The translations under genes and the position numbers were made by a program. The notes under the pieces are model-generated. The model was not told the origin of the DNA, ran no database searches, and worked only from the letters and a program-made list of their open reading frames with translations. DNA of 64,000 nucleotides from the NCBI GenBank assembly GCA_021018995.1, contig CM037588.1, forward strand, positions 139,435,725-139,499,724, written 5' to 3'. Positions within the stretch are counted from its first letter, which is position 1; each line of letters begins with the position of its first letter. The stretch comes from Chloranthus sessilifolius (taxonomy: Eukaryota > Streptophyta > Magnoliopsida > Chloranthales > Chloranthaceae). Positions 8,819 through 21,385 of the stretch are shown here, piece by piece.

Positions 8819-11800
8819 ATGGAGGGTGAGGGTACTGGTGGCCGCGATATTACTATTTATGAGTTGGAGAGGATGTTAGGGTCAGATATGGGTGAGACCT
8901 CTGAGGCTCGGACCGACGTTGTCGGGGAGGTGGATGTTGGGAAGGTAGTTAGAGAGGAGGTATTGGAGGTTGACCAATCGGGGGTTAGGAAGGAGGTGCT
9001 CGAGATTAAGCAGGGAGTCGTTGAGGATGAGGGTGAGAGAGTCGAGGGTGAGATACCTGAGGGTGAGAGAGCTGAGGGTGCGGTTGAGGAGCACCAAGGC
9101 GAGGAGCATCGAGATCGCAGACACTTCCCGTCGGAGGATATCTTCATTCAAGGCCGGGTAAGCATCCATGAGCAAGAATTCTTTCATTTTCTTAGCCACT
9201 TAGATTATGACATAAGCTTATTAGGCTCTAGAAACCCTTCTAATTTATGTCAAACCTGCATTGATCCTTGGTTGCGTGCTCAATCATGCATCATGACAAT
9301 ATCTAGAGTTAGGTCATGTTTCTATTCAGCTGCCCTTATCATGTTTTATGTGTTTATTGTAACTTGTTATTGTGTTTGGGGTATATTTGACTTGCTTTTA
9401 GTTCTAAATTAGTTTATCTTTCGTTATAGGTATGTATTAGTCTTACTATTATTATTTGCGTTTCGTTCAATAGGAGCCCCTGCAACTGGCTATCAGCTCG
9501 GCATGGACTGAGTCTCATACTTGGTATCGTGCCTTATCGAAGTTTCAGCGGACGCGACTGGTATCTTTCAGTTTTAGACCAATCTTAGCGCTAGAGCCCT
9601 TTCAGGTCGATCATGGCCTGATCGCGGCGATCTTAGAGAGGTGGAGGGAGGAGCATCAGGGGCTTCTCTTTTCAGTTGGTATGATGTTGTCGACTCTATA
9701 GGATTGGGTCTGCATCACCGATCTTTGTTTCGAGGGTGAGCCGATCACAGGACGAATGGCAAGACATTATTTTGAGGTGTGAGGAGATTTTGGGTGTGCC
9801 GTATAGATCGAGTGGATCGGGGCTGGGTGTAGTTTGAGTCACCTGGTTCTTCGATACGTTTGCGGGTGGCTTCATCCCCTCGAGGCACCATTCAAAGGTG
9901 AAGGCATCTTATGAGGCGTGTTGTGTGATAGTGGCGGGCTGGGAGCCCGTGGTGGAGCAAGGGTTGGCTGCATATAGGGTGCTTCGAGCCTTCTTGATGC
10001 ACTTCCTTGGTGCAGTACTATTCTCTTCTTCGACTTGGGGATGCGTCACCGGATTATTTTTTATAGTTCTCGGGGACTTAGATTGAGTCCCCATCTATGC
10101 GTGGGGTGCGGACGCATTAGCACATCTCTATGAGTAGCTTTACCATCGGGGACAGGGTGTCACGTCGATCGGAGGTTTCCTTCCTTTCATCCAAGTGAGT
10201 TTTAGTTAATGTCATAGTGTCTCTATTTTCCTTTTGGTCTTTTGATAGTAGCATCTACTTAGCGTTTCTTCTATTTTATTATTCTTTTAGTTTTGGACAT
10301 ATGATCACTTTTCTTTTATTCATCTGGGGGTTCCGTTGGAGGTGAGGTTCACGTTTCCGCGGATGCACGTGTGGAGGGAGGCATTGAGGGGTCGTCGTTG
10401 GTCTTCAGATCTTCAGACCGCGGATGGTCTTTTTGAGGATATGCATGCGGGGCAGGTATAGATTATCGTGCGTATGTTTTTTTTATATCGTTTCAGTCTT
10501 TTAGAATTTGAGTCTTCATTGAGGGGTCGACTCGTTTGCTTGGATGTAGGTGATTTGGAGGCCGTATAAGGATGAAGAGGATGCGGACGTGCCAGTGATT
10601 CATTCTGGCCGGCCCTTCTTCGATGTGGACATATGGGTCCATTGTTTTAAGAGGGTGGAGAGGATCCACACATCTCGAGTGACGGCAGCTGGGGCTCGCT
10701 CAGAGAGTCCCTCCAGATATTTACCATAGAGTGACGAAGAGGATGACCAGCCCTCCTAGCTAGAATTTTGCGAAGCGGATGGCGCTTCAGATAGCGGATT
10801 TTAGAGCTAGGGGACCAGGGTTACAGGGGCGCATGATGAGGCGGACGCCCGAGAGTATGTGTGGTGGTTTAGTGCGTTGGGCGGCGGGCGCCTCTTCACA
10901 GTTCCTTTCATGGGAGTGGCTCTTTGGGGATCGGTGGGTTGGAGTCAGTGTCGACTTTGAGGGAGAGGTTGGCTGCGTTAGAGCAGGGCCATCTCACTGC
11001 GAGCGTGCGGGAGGCTTTAGACACTCCCCATAGGGCGATGGAGCAGATGGGGTGTGCTCCTCGTCCGAATGACGAGATGCTGCACTCCTTAGCCTCCTCG
11101 ATTGCTCAGGCTAGGGAAACGGAGGATGAGTTAGGGGCTCGGCTAGCAGAGGCTTGACGGCTCCTGGTGTGTTAATTTATATTATTTTTTGTATTATGTG
11201 GACTCGGTCTTCTAGTCGTTCTGACATGGTTGTGGTATCTCATTTTATTTTATCTTGGATAGTCTGAGAGGGAGAGTGAGGTTGCTCGTCAGACGGCGAT
11301 GATTGAGTTATTACGCGGTCAGCAGCAACTCGGGCGAGAGGTGGAGGCCAGCTTACGATCTGAGATTAATCGATTGGTAAGTATCTTTACAAATATGGTT
11401 TTGTTAATTGTTAGCATTGTGAACTTATCAACTGATGTGTTTATTATTATTCGTAGAGAGCCAAGCTCGCTGCTGGAGGTTCCGTTCTGACATTTGATCC
11501 ATCTTCAATTGCTTCCTCCAGTCGGGAGGATCCAGTGATGGCTCAGCTTCGGGCCGAGCTAGATCATTGGGTAAGTTCTATTCAATCTTTTATTTTGTTT
11601 GTATCATTGCATTAGTTTGTCGGGTGTCGTTGTTTTACTTTCTTAGTAGCTTACTAATATCATGCGATTTTTTAGTGTCGGGTTACCGAGGATCTTCAGG
11701 CGAGGGAGGCGACTGCTGCCTCTCTGCGCCCGAAGAGTCAGGTATAGTTTTTTTTTTATGTGGCGTAATTCTGTTTAGGTTATTCCATCTTTATTTTGTT

Positions 11801-12659
11801 CTACCATGTATTGTGTTGGTTTGTTTGGTTCTTTATGCAGGCTATTTCGGACTCCGCTCCCGAGGCTCCCCCTCAGGAGTCTGTTCCTATCCCTACTCAG
11901 GTATGTTTTAGTTATTGTATTCATAGTTTATTTGTAATTATAGTATTTTTCTTATGCATTTTTTCATTCTTATTATAGCCACCTACGTTCGTTGTTCCTT
12001 CCGTGCCTCCTACTGATCCAGTGATGGCTAAGACGGTTGGGCGACTCCTAGAGGAGAGGCTGGATCTAGTATAAATATCCTTTCCTCTTCAAAGTTTCTT
12101 ATTTTGTTCATATATATTAGTTTTCCTTTGACTTGGTGTGGTTATGCAGGTTCGTCAGCTCGAGGAGGCACGTCTAGAGGCGGCTTAAGCGTGCGCCACT
12201 CCCGAGGTGAGACAAATCCTTGGGGAGACATAGAGTCGCGACCACTTGTTTGTTGAGATGATGGCTACGTAGAGGACTCAAATTGAGGCATTGGAGGCAG
12301 CGCGTCGGATGATGCGGGCAGAGTCACAGGCGACCCTAGATCAGCTACAGTATCGTTTGGCGAGGAGTGGGCCGAGAATACATAGGCTGGCTGGTCAGCT
12401 TGGTGGGTCAGATTTGAGGGCTACGGGCTCCTCGGCCGAGCAGTCTCATCACACGTCCCATGATCATGTCAGGGGTGATGCTCATGAGAATTTTGTTGTT
12501 CGTGAGGTTCTTGTGAGGTATCCTCCTCCTTCGCGATCGAGGCGATCCGCTAGTCAGGCGAGTGAGGGGGGTTCTGTGGCGGGGCCTCTTCGTCTAGAGG
12601 TTCTGAGGACTCCAGGTGAAGGGATTGTGCTTTCAGAGGAACAATCTGCAGACCTCTGA
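8819..12659 (+). pseudogene. Ten-exon plant mobile domain (PMD) protein gene carried antisense inside E2, broken
   Basis: Splice-site reading gives exons at 8819-9157, 9474-10194, 10291-10455, 10550-11166, 11273-11376, 11457-11570, 11676-11741, 11841-11900, 11979 to about 12070, and 12150-12659; most introns begin GT and end AG. Exon 1 is acidic and glutamate-rich. Exons 2-4 match the PMD family: DHGLIAAILERWREEH, DWVCITDLCFEGEPITG, the LLGA-like FLGAVLFSSS, YAWGADALAHLYE, WTYDHF and VIWRPY. Exons 5-10 are heptad-rich, probably coiled coil. PMD proteins include host regulators (MAIN/MAIL family) and TE-encoded forms. TAG, TAA and TGA codons interrupt exons 2, 4 and 10, so this copy is inactive. 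A chance host-gene insertion is less likely, because its promoter and 3' hairpin are repeated by neighbouring antisense units. Confidence 0.8.
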
Positions 12660-12763
12660 GCTGATGATACTAGGGACTGTGGCGCTCGTCCATCCCAGCG
12701 ACAGCATAGGGAGTAGGGGTGTGTGTGGTTTTTTTTATTGTGTGTGTGCGTTGTATATATAGG

Positions 12764-12793
12764 GGGGATGTCCCCGGTGATAAGTGTAAAAAG
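12764..12793 (+). terminator. 3'-end hairpin of the PMD gene
   Basis: GGGGA-TG-TCCCC (12764-12775) is followed by GGTGATAAGTGTAAAAAG, 105 bases after the stop at 12657-12659. This is the third copy of the hairpin-plus-GGTG element seen at 6828 and 7769. Confidence 0.5.
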
Positions 12794-14326
12794 AAGAGAA
12801 AATTTTGACATATATAGAGAGATTTTTGGTTTTGATGTACCTGATTGGCTCCTTTTCTTTTAGTTGCCTCTTGCGTCTACTTTACTTTTTAGTTGCTTTA
12901 GCACCATCGACCGTCATTAGGACTTGGATGTTCCCTGAGTTGGCCCAGTGATGGTTGAAGGTTGCTTTGTATCTGCACGTGTGAGAGTAATGCGGTCAAT
13001 AGTTTTTGTTCTCCCCCTTGCCAGTTGTCAAGGGGGGTAAGTGTCTCAGACCGGAGTCTGGTAGCAAAAGATGAATATGTGCTTTTTTCTTTTTCTTTTT
13101 CTTTTCTTTTTTTTGAAATAAAAATAATGCAACAGGGAAAACAAATAGCTATGATAGAAATAATAATAAAACAATAAAAATAAAAAAGCCCCAGTGTAGG
13201 AGTGTGGTAGGATTGGCAGTATATTATCTTCAGTAGCACTTTCCGGATGGTAGCTTTGGCGTTCCTCATCTTCTTTGTGGACAAGTCAGCGTTTCTGATA
13301 TGATTCTTCTTCTAATTCAAAAAAATGCCCCAGTGTTAAGATGCAATGGAGATTTTTCAGGTTTCGAGATGAGCCTTTTGGGTCTATAAGAAGTCATGGG
13401 TATTTGGTGAGTTAGTTTTGAAGAAAAGTTGACCGATGTTGTCATCGAACCGAGGAGGTCTCTTTGATTAGGTCAGTTGTGTACAGGGGTCTATCCTAGG
13501 GCGTTGGTCATCCTATCCTGTGGTTATTAGGGAGAAGTATGGTAGGTATAGTAAGTGATTGCATCAGTCATTATTCATCAATTTTCAATTTCATTTCTAG
13601 GAGTATCCTGTAAGGCTTCTGATTTATTATCCAAAATAAAAAAAATAGAGGAGGGAGGTAAGGCTCAGTGATGCGGGGAATAGTTTGTATCTAATACTTT
13701 CCAAACGAGGTAGGTAACAATCTTTCTCTCAGAGGGATACGGGATGCCATGATCGAGCTCTTCGTCATGTTTCGACACCATCAAAATCTCATATTCTATG
13801 GTTAGCAGGAGTTTGTCCTCCTCCCGCCACCTTACGACGACATCTAGTAGTATGGGGACATCAAGGATGCCCTCGCAGCTTGCTTATACACTTCTCGTAA
13901 CGTTACCAGGGATGTCCTCACGGTCTACTTATGCTTCCCTGAGCTCATTGACTTGTTCATTCGTCGTAATGCTCTCACTCAACTTTTGATATATAAATAC
14001 ATATTTTTTGAAAGCATATCCTGCTAGCGCAAGAATAATGAGTTTTGATTGAACCTAACATCTTTTCTTTTTTTTTGCTCTAACGTCTCTTCTAATGACA
14101 GGGGAAGGGAAATAAGGATCAGGTGTTACTTATACTTTTGAAAGAGGTTAGATAGGTCACTAGTCCTTTAATCAGATTGCCCGAGTGAGAAAAGGTGGGC
14201 AATAAATCGGAGGTCTTAAGGATATTCTGAGAATTGAAGGCGTATGACCAATGAATGGGTCGTGACGACTACGGGGGGTAATAATTATAAGTATTTAACC
14301 ACAAGATGTGACGATCACAAGGCTAA
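12794..14326. other. Spacer between the PMD gene and E2 integrase
   Basis: I support no gene here. Two adjacent perfect hairpins lie at 13013-13036 (CCCCCTTG, 8-base loop, CAAGGGGG) and 13047-13060 (CAGAC-CGGA-GTCTG). A CT-rich run follows at 13080-13120. The phrase GCCCCAGTGT after an A-run occurs at about 13188 and 13327. The minus-strand coding of integrase ends near 14327. Confidence 0.5.
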
Positions 14327-15618
14327 GGGTAATAATTTCTAAGGTACATGGTGTTCCAAGGACTAGGGAGTTCTTCCCTGTCTCGGTTTGCCAGTTGGTA
14401 GCCATTTTTAGGGTATGCGGCTGTTATGACATATGGGCCTTCCCAGTTCGGTTTCAGTTCTCCTTTCGGATGGGCGTGCTTGGAAGGCATGATCTTCTTC
14501 AAGACTAATTCTCCAATATTAAAGGTTCATTCAAGGACTTTCTGATCGTAAGCCCTGGCCACTCTCCTCTGATATACCTGAGCGTGATCAGCTGCCCTTA
14601 GACGTGTTTCATCGAGTTGCTCTAGCTGTGTGAGTAGGACAATTCTCCTCTCGTCTAAGGATAGCTTATCATCGAGTTGCATCCGTAAGGATGGTACTTG
14701 TATCTCATATGGTAGGACTGCCTCCATCCTGTCGGTAAGGAGGTAGGGAGTTTGGCTAGTGGCCGTATGACTAGAGGTCTTATAGGCCCAGAGTGCTTCT
14801 AGTAGTCATTCAGGCCAGTCAGCCCCATTGCTTCTAATAGTCATTCAAATCAGCATTTTGTTCATAGCTTCTGCCTGTTCATTGCCTTGAGGGTAGAACA
14901 GTGATGAGTGGCATAGATCGATGCCGTACTTCTTGTATAACTTCTTCGTCTTCTCCGCGATGAACTATGGTCTGTTGTCAGTGACAAACATCTTGGGTAC
15001 TCAAAACTTGGTGATGATATTCCGAACGATAAACTTTATGAGTGTTGAAGCGGTGATTCTGACATAGGATTTAGCTTTTGCCCATTTGGTATAGTATTTG
15101 GTCGCTGTAAGTATGAATGCGTGCTTGTGAGTATTCTCAACAGTGTCTGTGAAAGGTCCAATGACATCGAAGCCCCACATCGAAAATGGCCATGGTGAGG
15201 TCATAGTATTCAATGCAACTAATGGAGCTTTGACGAGTGCGGCGTATTCTTGGCATTGCTTACAGGATTGGACGTAGAGGTGGCAATCTCTTATCATCAT
15301 TGGCCAGAAGTAGCCTTATCGTGCAACTTGATTGGTGAGTCTCTGTCTATCGAAGTGGGTGTTGTAGGCACTAGCGTGTGCTTCTCGGATGATGTATTGT
15401 CCTTCGACAGTTATGATGCATCGTAGTAGTACTCTTTTAGTGAAGGCCTCTTTGTATAATGTTTCGTCGAGTATGCAGAATCGAGCGCATCGGTTCCTTA
15501 TAGTATTCCGTTCGATCTTCATGGCGTATGGAGGGACGTGTTGATGTTTCAAGAAGTTCCAGATGTTGAAATACCACAATTGTCCATCGTCGGTCGATGA
15601 TTTTTCAAATCTGAACAT
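14327..15618 (-). pseudogene. E2 integrase, broken
   Basis: Reading leftwards: an N-terminal linker (15316-15618), a zinc-binding segment with SCKQCQEYAAL near 15240-15270, then the core (WGFDVIGPF near 15170, VTDN near 14985, QAEAMNK near 14870). All three acidic residues of the DDE triad are visible. The C-terminal part (EAVLPYEIQVPSLRM; AYDQKVLE) spans 14527-14727. It ends near 14327 with NTMYLRNYYP, the usual closing motif of Tat integrases. TAG/TGA stops and frameshifts separate the blocks. Confidence 0.85.
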
Positions 15619-16640
15619 AACAATCTCGGTTCCTATCTTGACATGCTTTTTTTGGGTGATTGCTTCTTTCGGTCCTGTACTTATGGGGGCGATAGGTAAT
15701 TCTCTCTTGACGGTCCATGCTACCTCGTGGGCGAGTACTGTTAGCTTTCAATGAAGAAGGTTTTGTACTTTCCCCGATAGGCATTTGGATGACCGAGGCT
15801 AGCATGACTAAAGAATCTACGAGCTCATTTTCTAATCTAGGGATGTGCGTGAAAGAGATTCTTTTAAATTTCTTTATTAAATATTGAGCGGTTTCTAAGT
15901 AAGCCATTAGTCTCCTTTCCTTATTTTTCCATTCTCCTATGACTTGTGAAATTACTAGTTTGGAATCACCGAGGGTTTTTAACTATTTAACACATAACTG
16001 TAGTGCTACTCGTAGTTCAGCTATAAAGGCTTCGTATTTTTCAATATTGTTAGTGACAGGAAAATCTAGTTGAAAAGCTTTAGGTATGACAACTCCTTTT
16101 GGGCTTAGGTATGACAACTCCTTCTGGGCTTAGGAGGACTATCCCGATATCTTTTCCTTTGTGATTTAGAGCGCCATCAAAATAAAGGATCGATGAGGTC
16201 TTATGGGGCTCTTCGCTATGAATCATGAATAGGTCCTCATCGGGAAAATTAGCATGTATAGGTTCATGACTCGAGAGTGGGAGATCTATGAGGTAATCGG
16301 CGATTGCTTGCCCTTTGATTGATTTCTACGTGACGTAAGTGATATCAAATTCTTGCAGGAGCATATGCCAGCGAGCAATCTTTCCAGACGTTGCAGGCTT
16401 TTCGAATACATACTTCAGAGGGTCCATTCGGGCTAATAGTATTTTATGTGCTCCGAAGTAGTGTTGTAATTTGATAGAGGCCCACACCAATGTGAGGCAA
16501 GTCTTCTCCATTGAAGTGTATTTTCATTCGTATTCGACTATCGTCCTACTGAGGTAGTAGATAGTCTTCTCTCTCTTGTCGTCTTCTTCATGTTGCCCCA
16601 GAATTACTCCCATTGCTTTGTCGTTCGTTGAGAGGTATAG
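15605..16640 (-). pseudogene. E2 RNase H and archaeal-type RNase H, broken
   Basis: The Ty3-type RNase H runs from about 16640 to 16326 (MEKTCLTLVWASIKLQHYF, then FEKPATSGKIARWHMLLQEF). A linker with KGQAIADYLIDLPL follows. The second RNase H starts near 16185 with ILYFDGALNHKGKDIGIVLL, whose aspartate is the first catalytic residue of the archaeal-type domain. It ends around 15800 (PRLENELVDSLVMLAS). The double RNase H places E2 in the Tat lineage. Several stops in 15900-16100 disrupt it. Confidence 0.8.
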
Positions 16641-17570
16641 AATTAGTGGTCTTTCAGGGACAGGTGGCGATAGTATTGGTGGGTTAAGGAGGCACTTCTT
16701 GATGTTGTAGAAGGCCTGCTGACACTGGTCATCCCATTTGTACTTAGCTTCTCCTTTAAGTAGTCTGTAGAAAGGATCGCATCCGTCAGAATGCTGGGAG
16801 ATAATCTTCTGATGAATTGCAATCTTCCTATTAGGCCTCGTAATTCTTTGATATTACTAAGAGGCGGCATCTCGAGGATGGCTCTGACCTTTGCAGGGTT
16901 AAATTCGATCCCTTGCTTGCTAATTATGAAACCAAGTAATTTTTCGGAAGTGACCCCGAAGACATATTTCTTTGGGTTTATTTTTAGCTGATATTTATTA
17001 GCTCTTTGTAACACCAGTCGGAGCACTTCAACATGTCCTACTAGCATTTGGGACTTTACTAGTATATCATCGATGTAGACTTCTACACACTTATGCATCA
17101 TGTCTTGAAAGATAGCCATCATGACGCGTTGATACATGGCTCCTGCGTTCTTGAGCCCAAAAGGCATGACAACATAACAATATGTTCCCCATGGTGTGGT
17201 GAAGGAAATCTTCTCTTGGTCGGACTTTGCTAATTTGATCTGATTATATCCAGAGAAACCGTCCATAAAAGATAGCATCTCATGTCCAACGATACTGTCG
17301 ACTAGAGTGTCAATGTGTGAAAGTGGGAACTCATCTTTTGGGCGTGCCTGGTTGAGGTTTTAGAAGTCGATACAAACCCGTACACTGCCGTCTTTCTTGA
17401 CGACAGGTACTATGTTAGAGACCCACTTAGGGTAAAGAACGACTCAGATAAATTTGGCTTTGTGTAACTTGTCGACTTCCTCCTTAACTTGAAGGGCAGT
17501 TTATGGGTGCATCCTGTAGAGTTTCTGCTTAATAGGCTTTACTTCGGGTTCTAAGACGAGGCAATGTTCT
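16641..17570 (-). pseudogene. E2 reverse transcriptase, catalytic motif preserved
   Basis: The RT begins near 17570 (LVEHCLVLEPEVKPIKQ). It passes through KDGSVRVCIDF, then an uninterrupted frame at 16643-17278 with MLSFMDGFSGYNQIKLA, TPWGTYCYVVMPFGLKNAGA and the catalytic YIDDILVKS near 17060. The thumb and connection follow (LLGFIISKQGIEFNPAKV; LRGLIGRLQFI). Stops lie upstream of 17278 (CIDF followed by TAG). It would have copied element RNA into DNA. This is the best-preserved coding block of E2. Confidence 0.9.
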
Positions 17571-19665
17571 ACTAAACTTGGGTCTAAACCGGGCATGTCC
17601 TCATAGGACCATGCAAAAGAATCGAGGTGTTCTTATAGGACTTGAGCAATTTATTGGCGTTCCTGAGAATTAAGCGTTGCACTAATCAGTAGCTTCTTAG
17701 GTTTCTCTTCAGTGCTAAAGTTAAGTTCTTCTGTGAGTTCCGCTGCAGCTTGGGTTTACTCATCTAAACACTTGATAACCCGTTGGAAGTCCAGTGCCTC
17801 CTCAGCAACTGGTATTCTTTCTTCGTCCTCGATAAGTTCGTATACTGCAAAATTGCTACACTGGGGATCTGAGTTTGCAAAAGGTAACCCTTCATCGACA
17901 CAATCTATGATTGCGAGATCTTCGGTAAGGTGAAGGTCAAGACTACTGATTCTTCTCTCAAATTCACAAAGTATCTTGTCTGGTATGATTACTGTCTTGT
18001 TGTTTAGCCAGGATGCTTTACGTCCTTGTGCAGGTAATGAGATAGAAACCTTAGGAGAAAACTCTCCTTGTTGGCCACAAATTTGGTTTGGAACGAAGAG
18101 TTCCCTTTCTTTTATGGGGTTTTCTGATTTTTTTAGATTTTATATTTATGAATTTTTAAGGTTTTATATTTTTTCTATTTTTCTTATTTTTGACAATAAA
18201 TATGGTACATGATTGGTCACCTTAAGGGGTACCAGGAGAATTGTTTCTTCTAGTTGAGGGAACGAGACAGCTATTGGAGCCGTTCGGGTGATTCTTCAAG
18301 AAATGCAGACTTGTTGTGAATTTGGCATTTCCTTTTATTTTGGGGTCCTCATCTGATGAGTTCTTTTAAATGAATGACGCTGGTGACATCGGTACTAACG
18401 TTTGGATTTCTCCTGCCACATTGATCGCCTCTTCTTCGAAGAAGCTCTGAAGATCGTAGTCAATTGAACTATCATCCTTTGGGTTGTAATAATATTATTC
18501 TTCCCACCAAGGGGGATCAAAGGATCCTCAGGGGTAGCAAGTTCTTTTCCTTGATCTTCATAATATGTTAGGATGAGTGCGCATGCTCGACAGTGAAGTT
18601 GATAATGGTGAAGAATGCAGGGGAATCCCCAAGGACATTCCCATCCTTCTAGGTTAGAGTCGAAGACGGTATCGAATTTATCTTCTTGATTTGATGGTGT
18701 TTAAAGTCCTAGATTGGCTCGCTCTGCTAACTCGAGTGTCGGGAGGTCTATCCAATAGTCATCGTCATCACTTGAGAGAGGTTGCCACTCTTTCTCTAGA
18801 GATTTCCAAAATATTTGGAGTTGCGGCAAATCTGGGAATGTAGAAGTGTCTAGTTCGAGTTCCTCTTCAAAGTCTATGAGAGCGATGCGAGTGTTTCCCC
18901 CTAGGTCAATCGAATGACCGTTAGGTTTTTTTGCTTCCTGTGCTAGTAGCTGAGCTGGTAGGTCATTACTTATGTCGATGGTCACGAAGTTGGAGTGATT
19001 CGATTCTTCTATTCGTAGAGTGTCAGGTCCAACTAGTGAAACGCTCTAATATGCTAGAGCATGCCCTATAGCGGGGTTGGTATGGGCAAGCGATACAAGG
19101 GGAGTCCCAAGGGCATTTCCATCCCTCAAGGCCAAGGCCGAGGCAGATGCTATACGGGTTAGTATTTTCTTGTGGAGTATCATCTTTTTCCCATATTAAG
19201 CGTAAGGGCTCTTCACTATCTTGTAAGGCTACTATGTAAAAATCTTTGTCATCAGTGGATTCTCAATCTTCTACTCGTGGGTCGAGTTCTGGAGGTTCTT
19301 CTCTCCTCTCTTCTTCAAATTCCTTAGTGTCAAACATGGGCTTGACTCCTTTGAGCGGTTTATCAATATCTTCGTTTAAATTGGTTAAATCATTGAACGC
19401 TTGAGTCATTCGCTCAATTTCCACTTCTTGGGATCTAGTGAAGGACATTTCCTTATGCTTCAGCACATTTGCTTTCTTAGTGGTCCTATAGGCGAAGTGG
19501 TCATATAGAGACCATTTTGGTGAGGTAGGGGACAAGTCGGCTTGCGGGCCGTCTGATTGGTAACCTAACCCTATGTGCTTACGTATTTACGTCAGCACAA
19601 CCGGTCCTATATGTCCTTGCTTATTTTTACCGAGTCTGGTATGCGAAACGTATTCAAGTTGGTAC
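17571..19665 (-). pseudogene. E2 protease-RT linker with an AT-rich, intron-like gap
   Basis: Open blocks at 19263-19535 (MSFTRSQEVEIERMTQAF) and 18701-18985 (acidic, WQPLSSDDDDYWIDLP) are the spacer region that Tat/Ogre elements carry between protease and RT. A sharply AT-rich segment at about 18110-18215 interrupts coding just before the RT block. Ogre elements have an intron at this place, and E1 shows a similar AT-rich gap at about 30981-31060. The intron is inferred from position and composition only. Confidence 0.55.
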
Positions 19666-21177
19666 ATAAGTGTTGGTACGCACTTTTTTTGAGTTCTTTT
19701 TGGTTTTCGGAAAAAGTGACCCAATTCTGTCCTAAGCGGACTCTGGCAATGGCGATGATGGAGTAATAAATTAGGAAATATTAAATGTTAGAATTAAAGA
19801 GGTAAATTCTAAATAAAGAATACCTAAGAAGATGCGATCGCCAGCTACAGATATTTATCGACGCTGTAGCACGTCACTGATCACGCTTTACGGAGAGCAG
19901 GGGCTTGTAGGTTGAACTCTTTTACTGAATCATCTGCCGACAAACGTTAGTTGCTGTGTGTTGCCTTTAGTGTAACTGGTTTTGTTTTCCTATTCCTGCT
20001 GGGATTTTATTTAACTTGGTCTCCTAATCCTACTGGGAGTCTGATTAAGAAAGGGTCTCCTAATTCCACTAGGAGTCTAATTTAAAAAAGGTCTTTCGAT
20101 TCTACTAGGAGTCTAATTAATTTAAATATCTTAATCCTATTAGAAATCTAATTAATTAAGTCTCCTAATCTTATTAAAAGTCTAATTAATTTAAATGCCT
20201 TAATCCTATTAGAAATCTAATTAATTAAGTCTTCTAATCCTACTAGGAGTCTAATTAATTTAAATATACTAATTTTAATTAGAAATTGAATTAATTAGAA
20301 GAAGGGGTTTGGGCCCACTATGCTGAGGATTGGCCTTGTTCCCGAGTACCCTCCATAAGCTCCCTTGGGCAAATCGGGTGGCTGAGATTGAAGATAAATT
20401 AGATTTTGGACTGTAAAATAGTATTTTTGGCTTTTCAGAGTCGATTTTGGAGTGATAATTATGAATTAAATTATGAACTAGAATTATAAAAACTAAAATT
20501 AATATTTAGGATTTTTGGAGGTATTAAAATAGGGAATTAAAACCATAATTTAAAATTTTAGGACTGAATTTGGGTCCGAAATTAGAAAATTAGACCGTAT
20601 GATTAAGGACTATTTCTAGAGTCTAAGACCTAGAATCAGAGATTAATGATAGGACTGGAGATTAAGATTTTAGAACAAAATTAAAGCCTAGGATCGGTGC
20701 GTCGGATTAAGGACCGGCTCTAGAAACAGAGGACTAGAACCAGATATAGAGAATTATGGTTCGAAAAGGGTGCTACGGTCTAAGATTGAAAATTAAAACT
20801 AATAGAATTCCTAAATATAGAGACTAGAAGTTGCGGTCATGAATTAAAAAAATTAAATCTAGGGTCGGGCCTGTGGAGAGAAATCTCGAAGATTTGAAGC
20901 TTGAATCTCGAAATCATGACTAGATTGCTCTATGAGTTTGTCCTTAGAGTTCTCTGATTTCAAAATCCTAAAAAAATTCTGTTCTCTCTTGTGTTGTGTG
21001 TGTCAAATTAAAAAAATATCTTTTATAGGTTTTTCTTCAATTAAACGCCCTATTTCAGGTGTTTAATCGAATTGCACACCGATTTCCTGGTGCTTAATCG
21101 CTTTGAGTCAGTCACCGACTCAGTGAGCGACCGGCTGACTTGCTCAGTAAATTTCCTAGTTCTAAGAGCATTAGGAC

Positions 21178-21385
21178 TAATTATGCACCCCATTTCAGGT
21201 GCTTAATCCAATTAAGCACCTCATACCTGGTGCTTAATTACCGATTATTAATTACGCGCCCGATTTGGGGTGCTTAATCCAATTAAGCACCTCAGACCTG
21301 GTGCTTAATTACAGATTATTAATTACATGCCCGATTTGGGGTGCTTAATCCAGTTAAGCACCTCATACCTGGTGCTTAATTGCGG
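21178..21385. repeat. 71-bp palindromic tandem repeat in solo LTR B
   Basis: GGTGCTTAATCCAATTAAG recurs at 21199, 21270 and 21341, a period of 71 bp. Each unit centres on AGGTGCTTAAT-CCA-ATTAAGCACCT, an 11-bp perfect inverted repeat (one change in copies 2 and 3). LTRs A and C carry only a degenerate single unit at the matching place. Confidence 0.75.

Noticed and set aside
8857-9199. Minus-strand frames of about 100 residues opposite exon 1 of the PMD gene
   Set aside because: Serine/threonine-rich shadow of a glutamate-rich exon. The + strand has a TATA box, splice sites and a domain.
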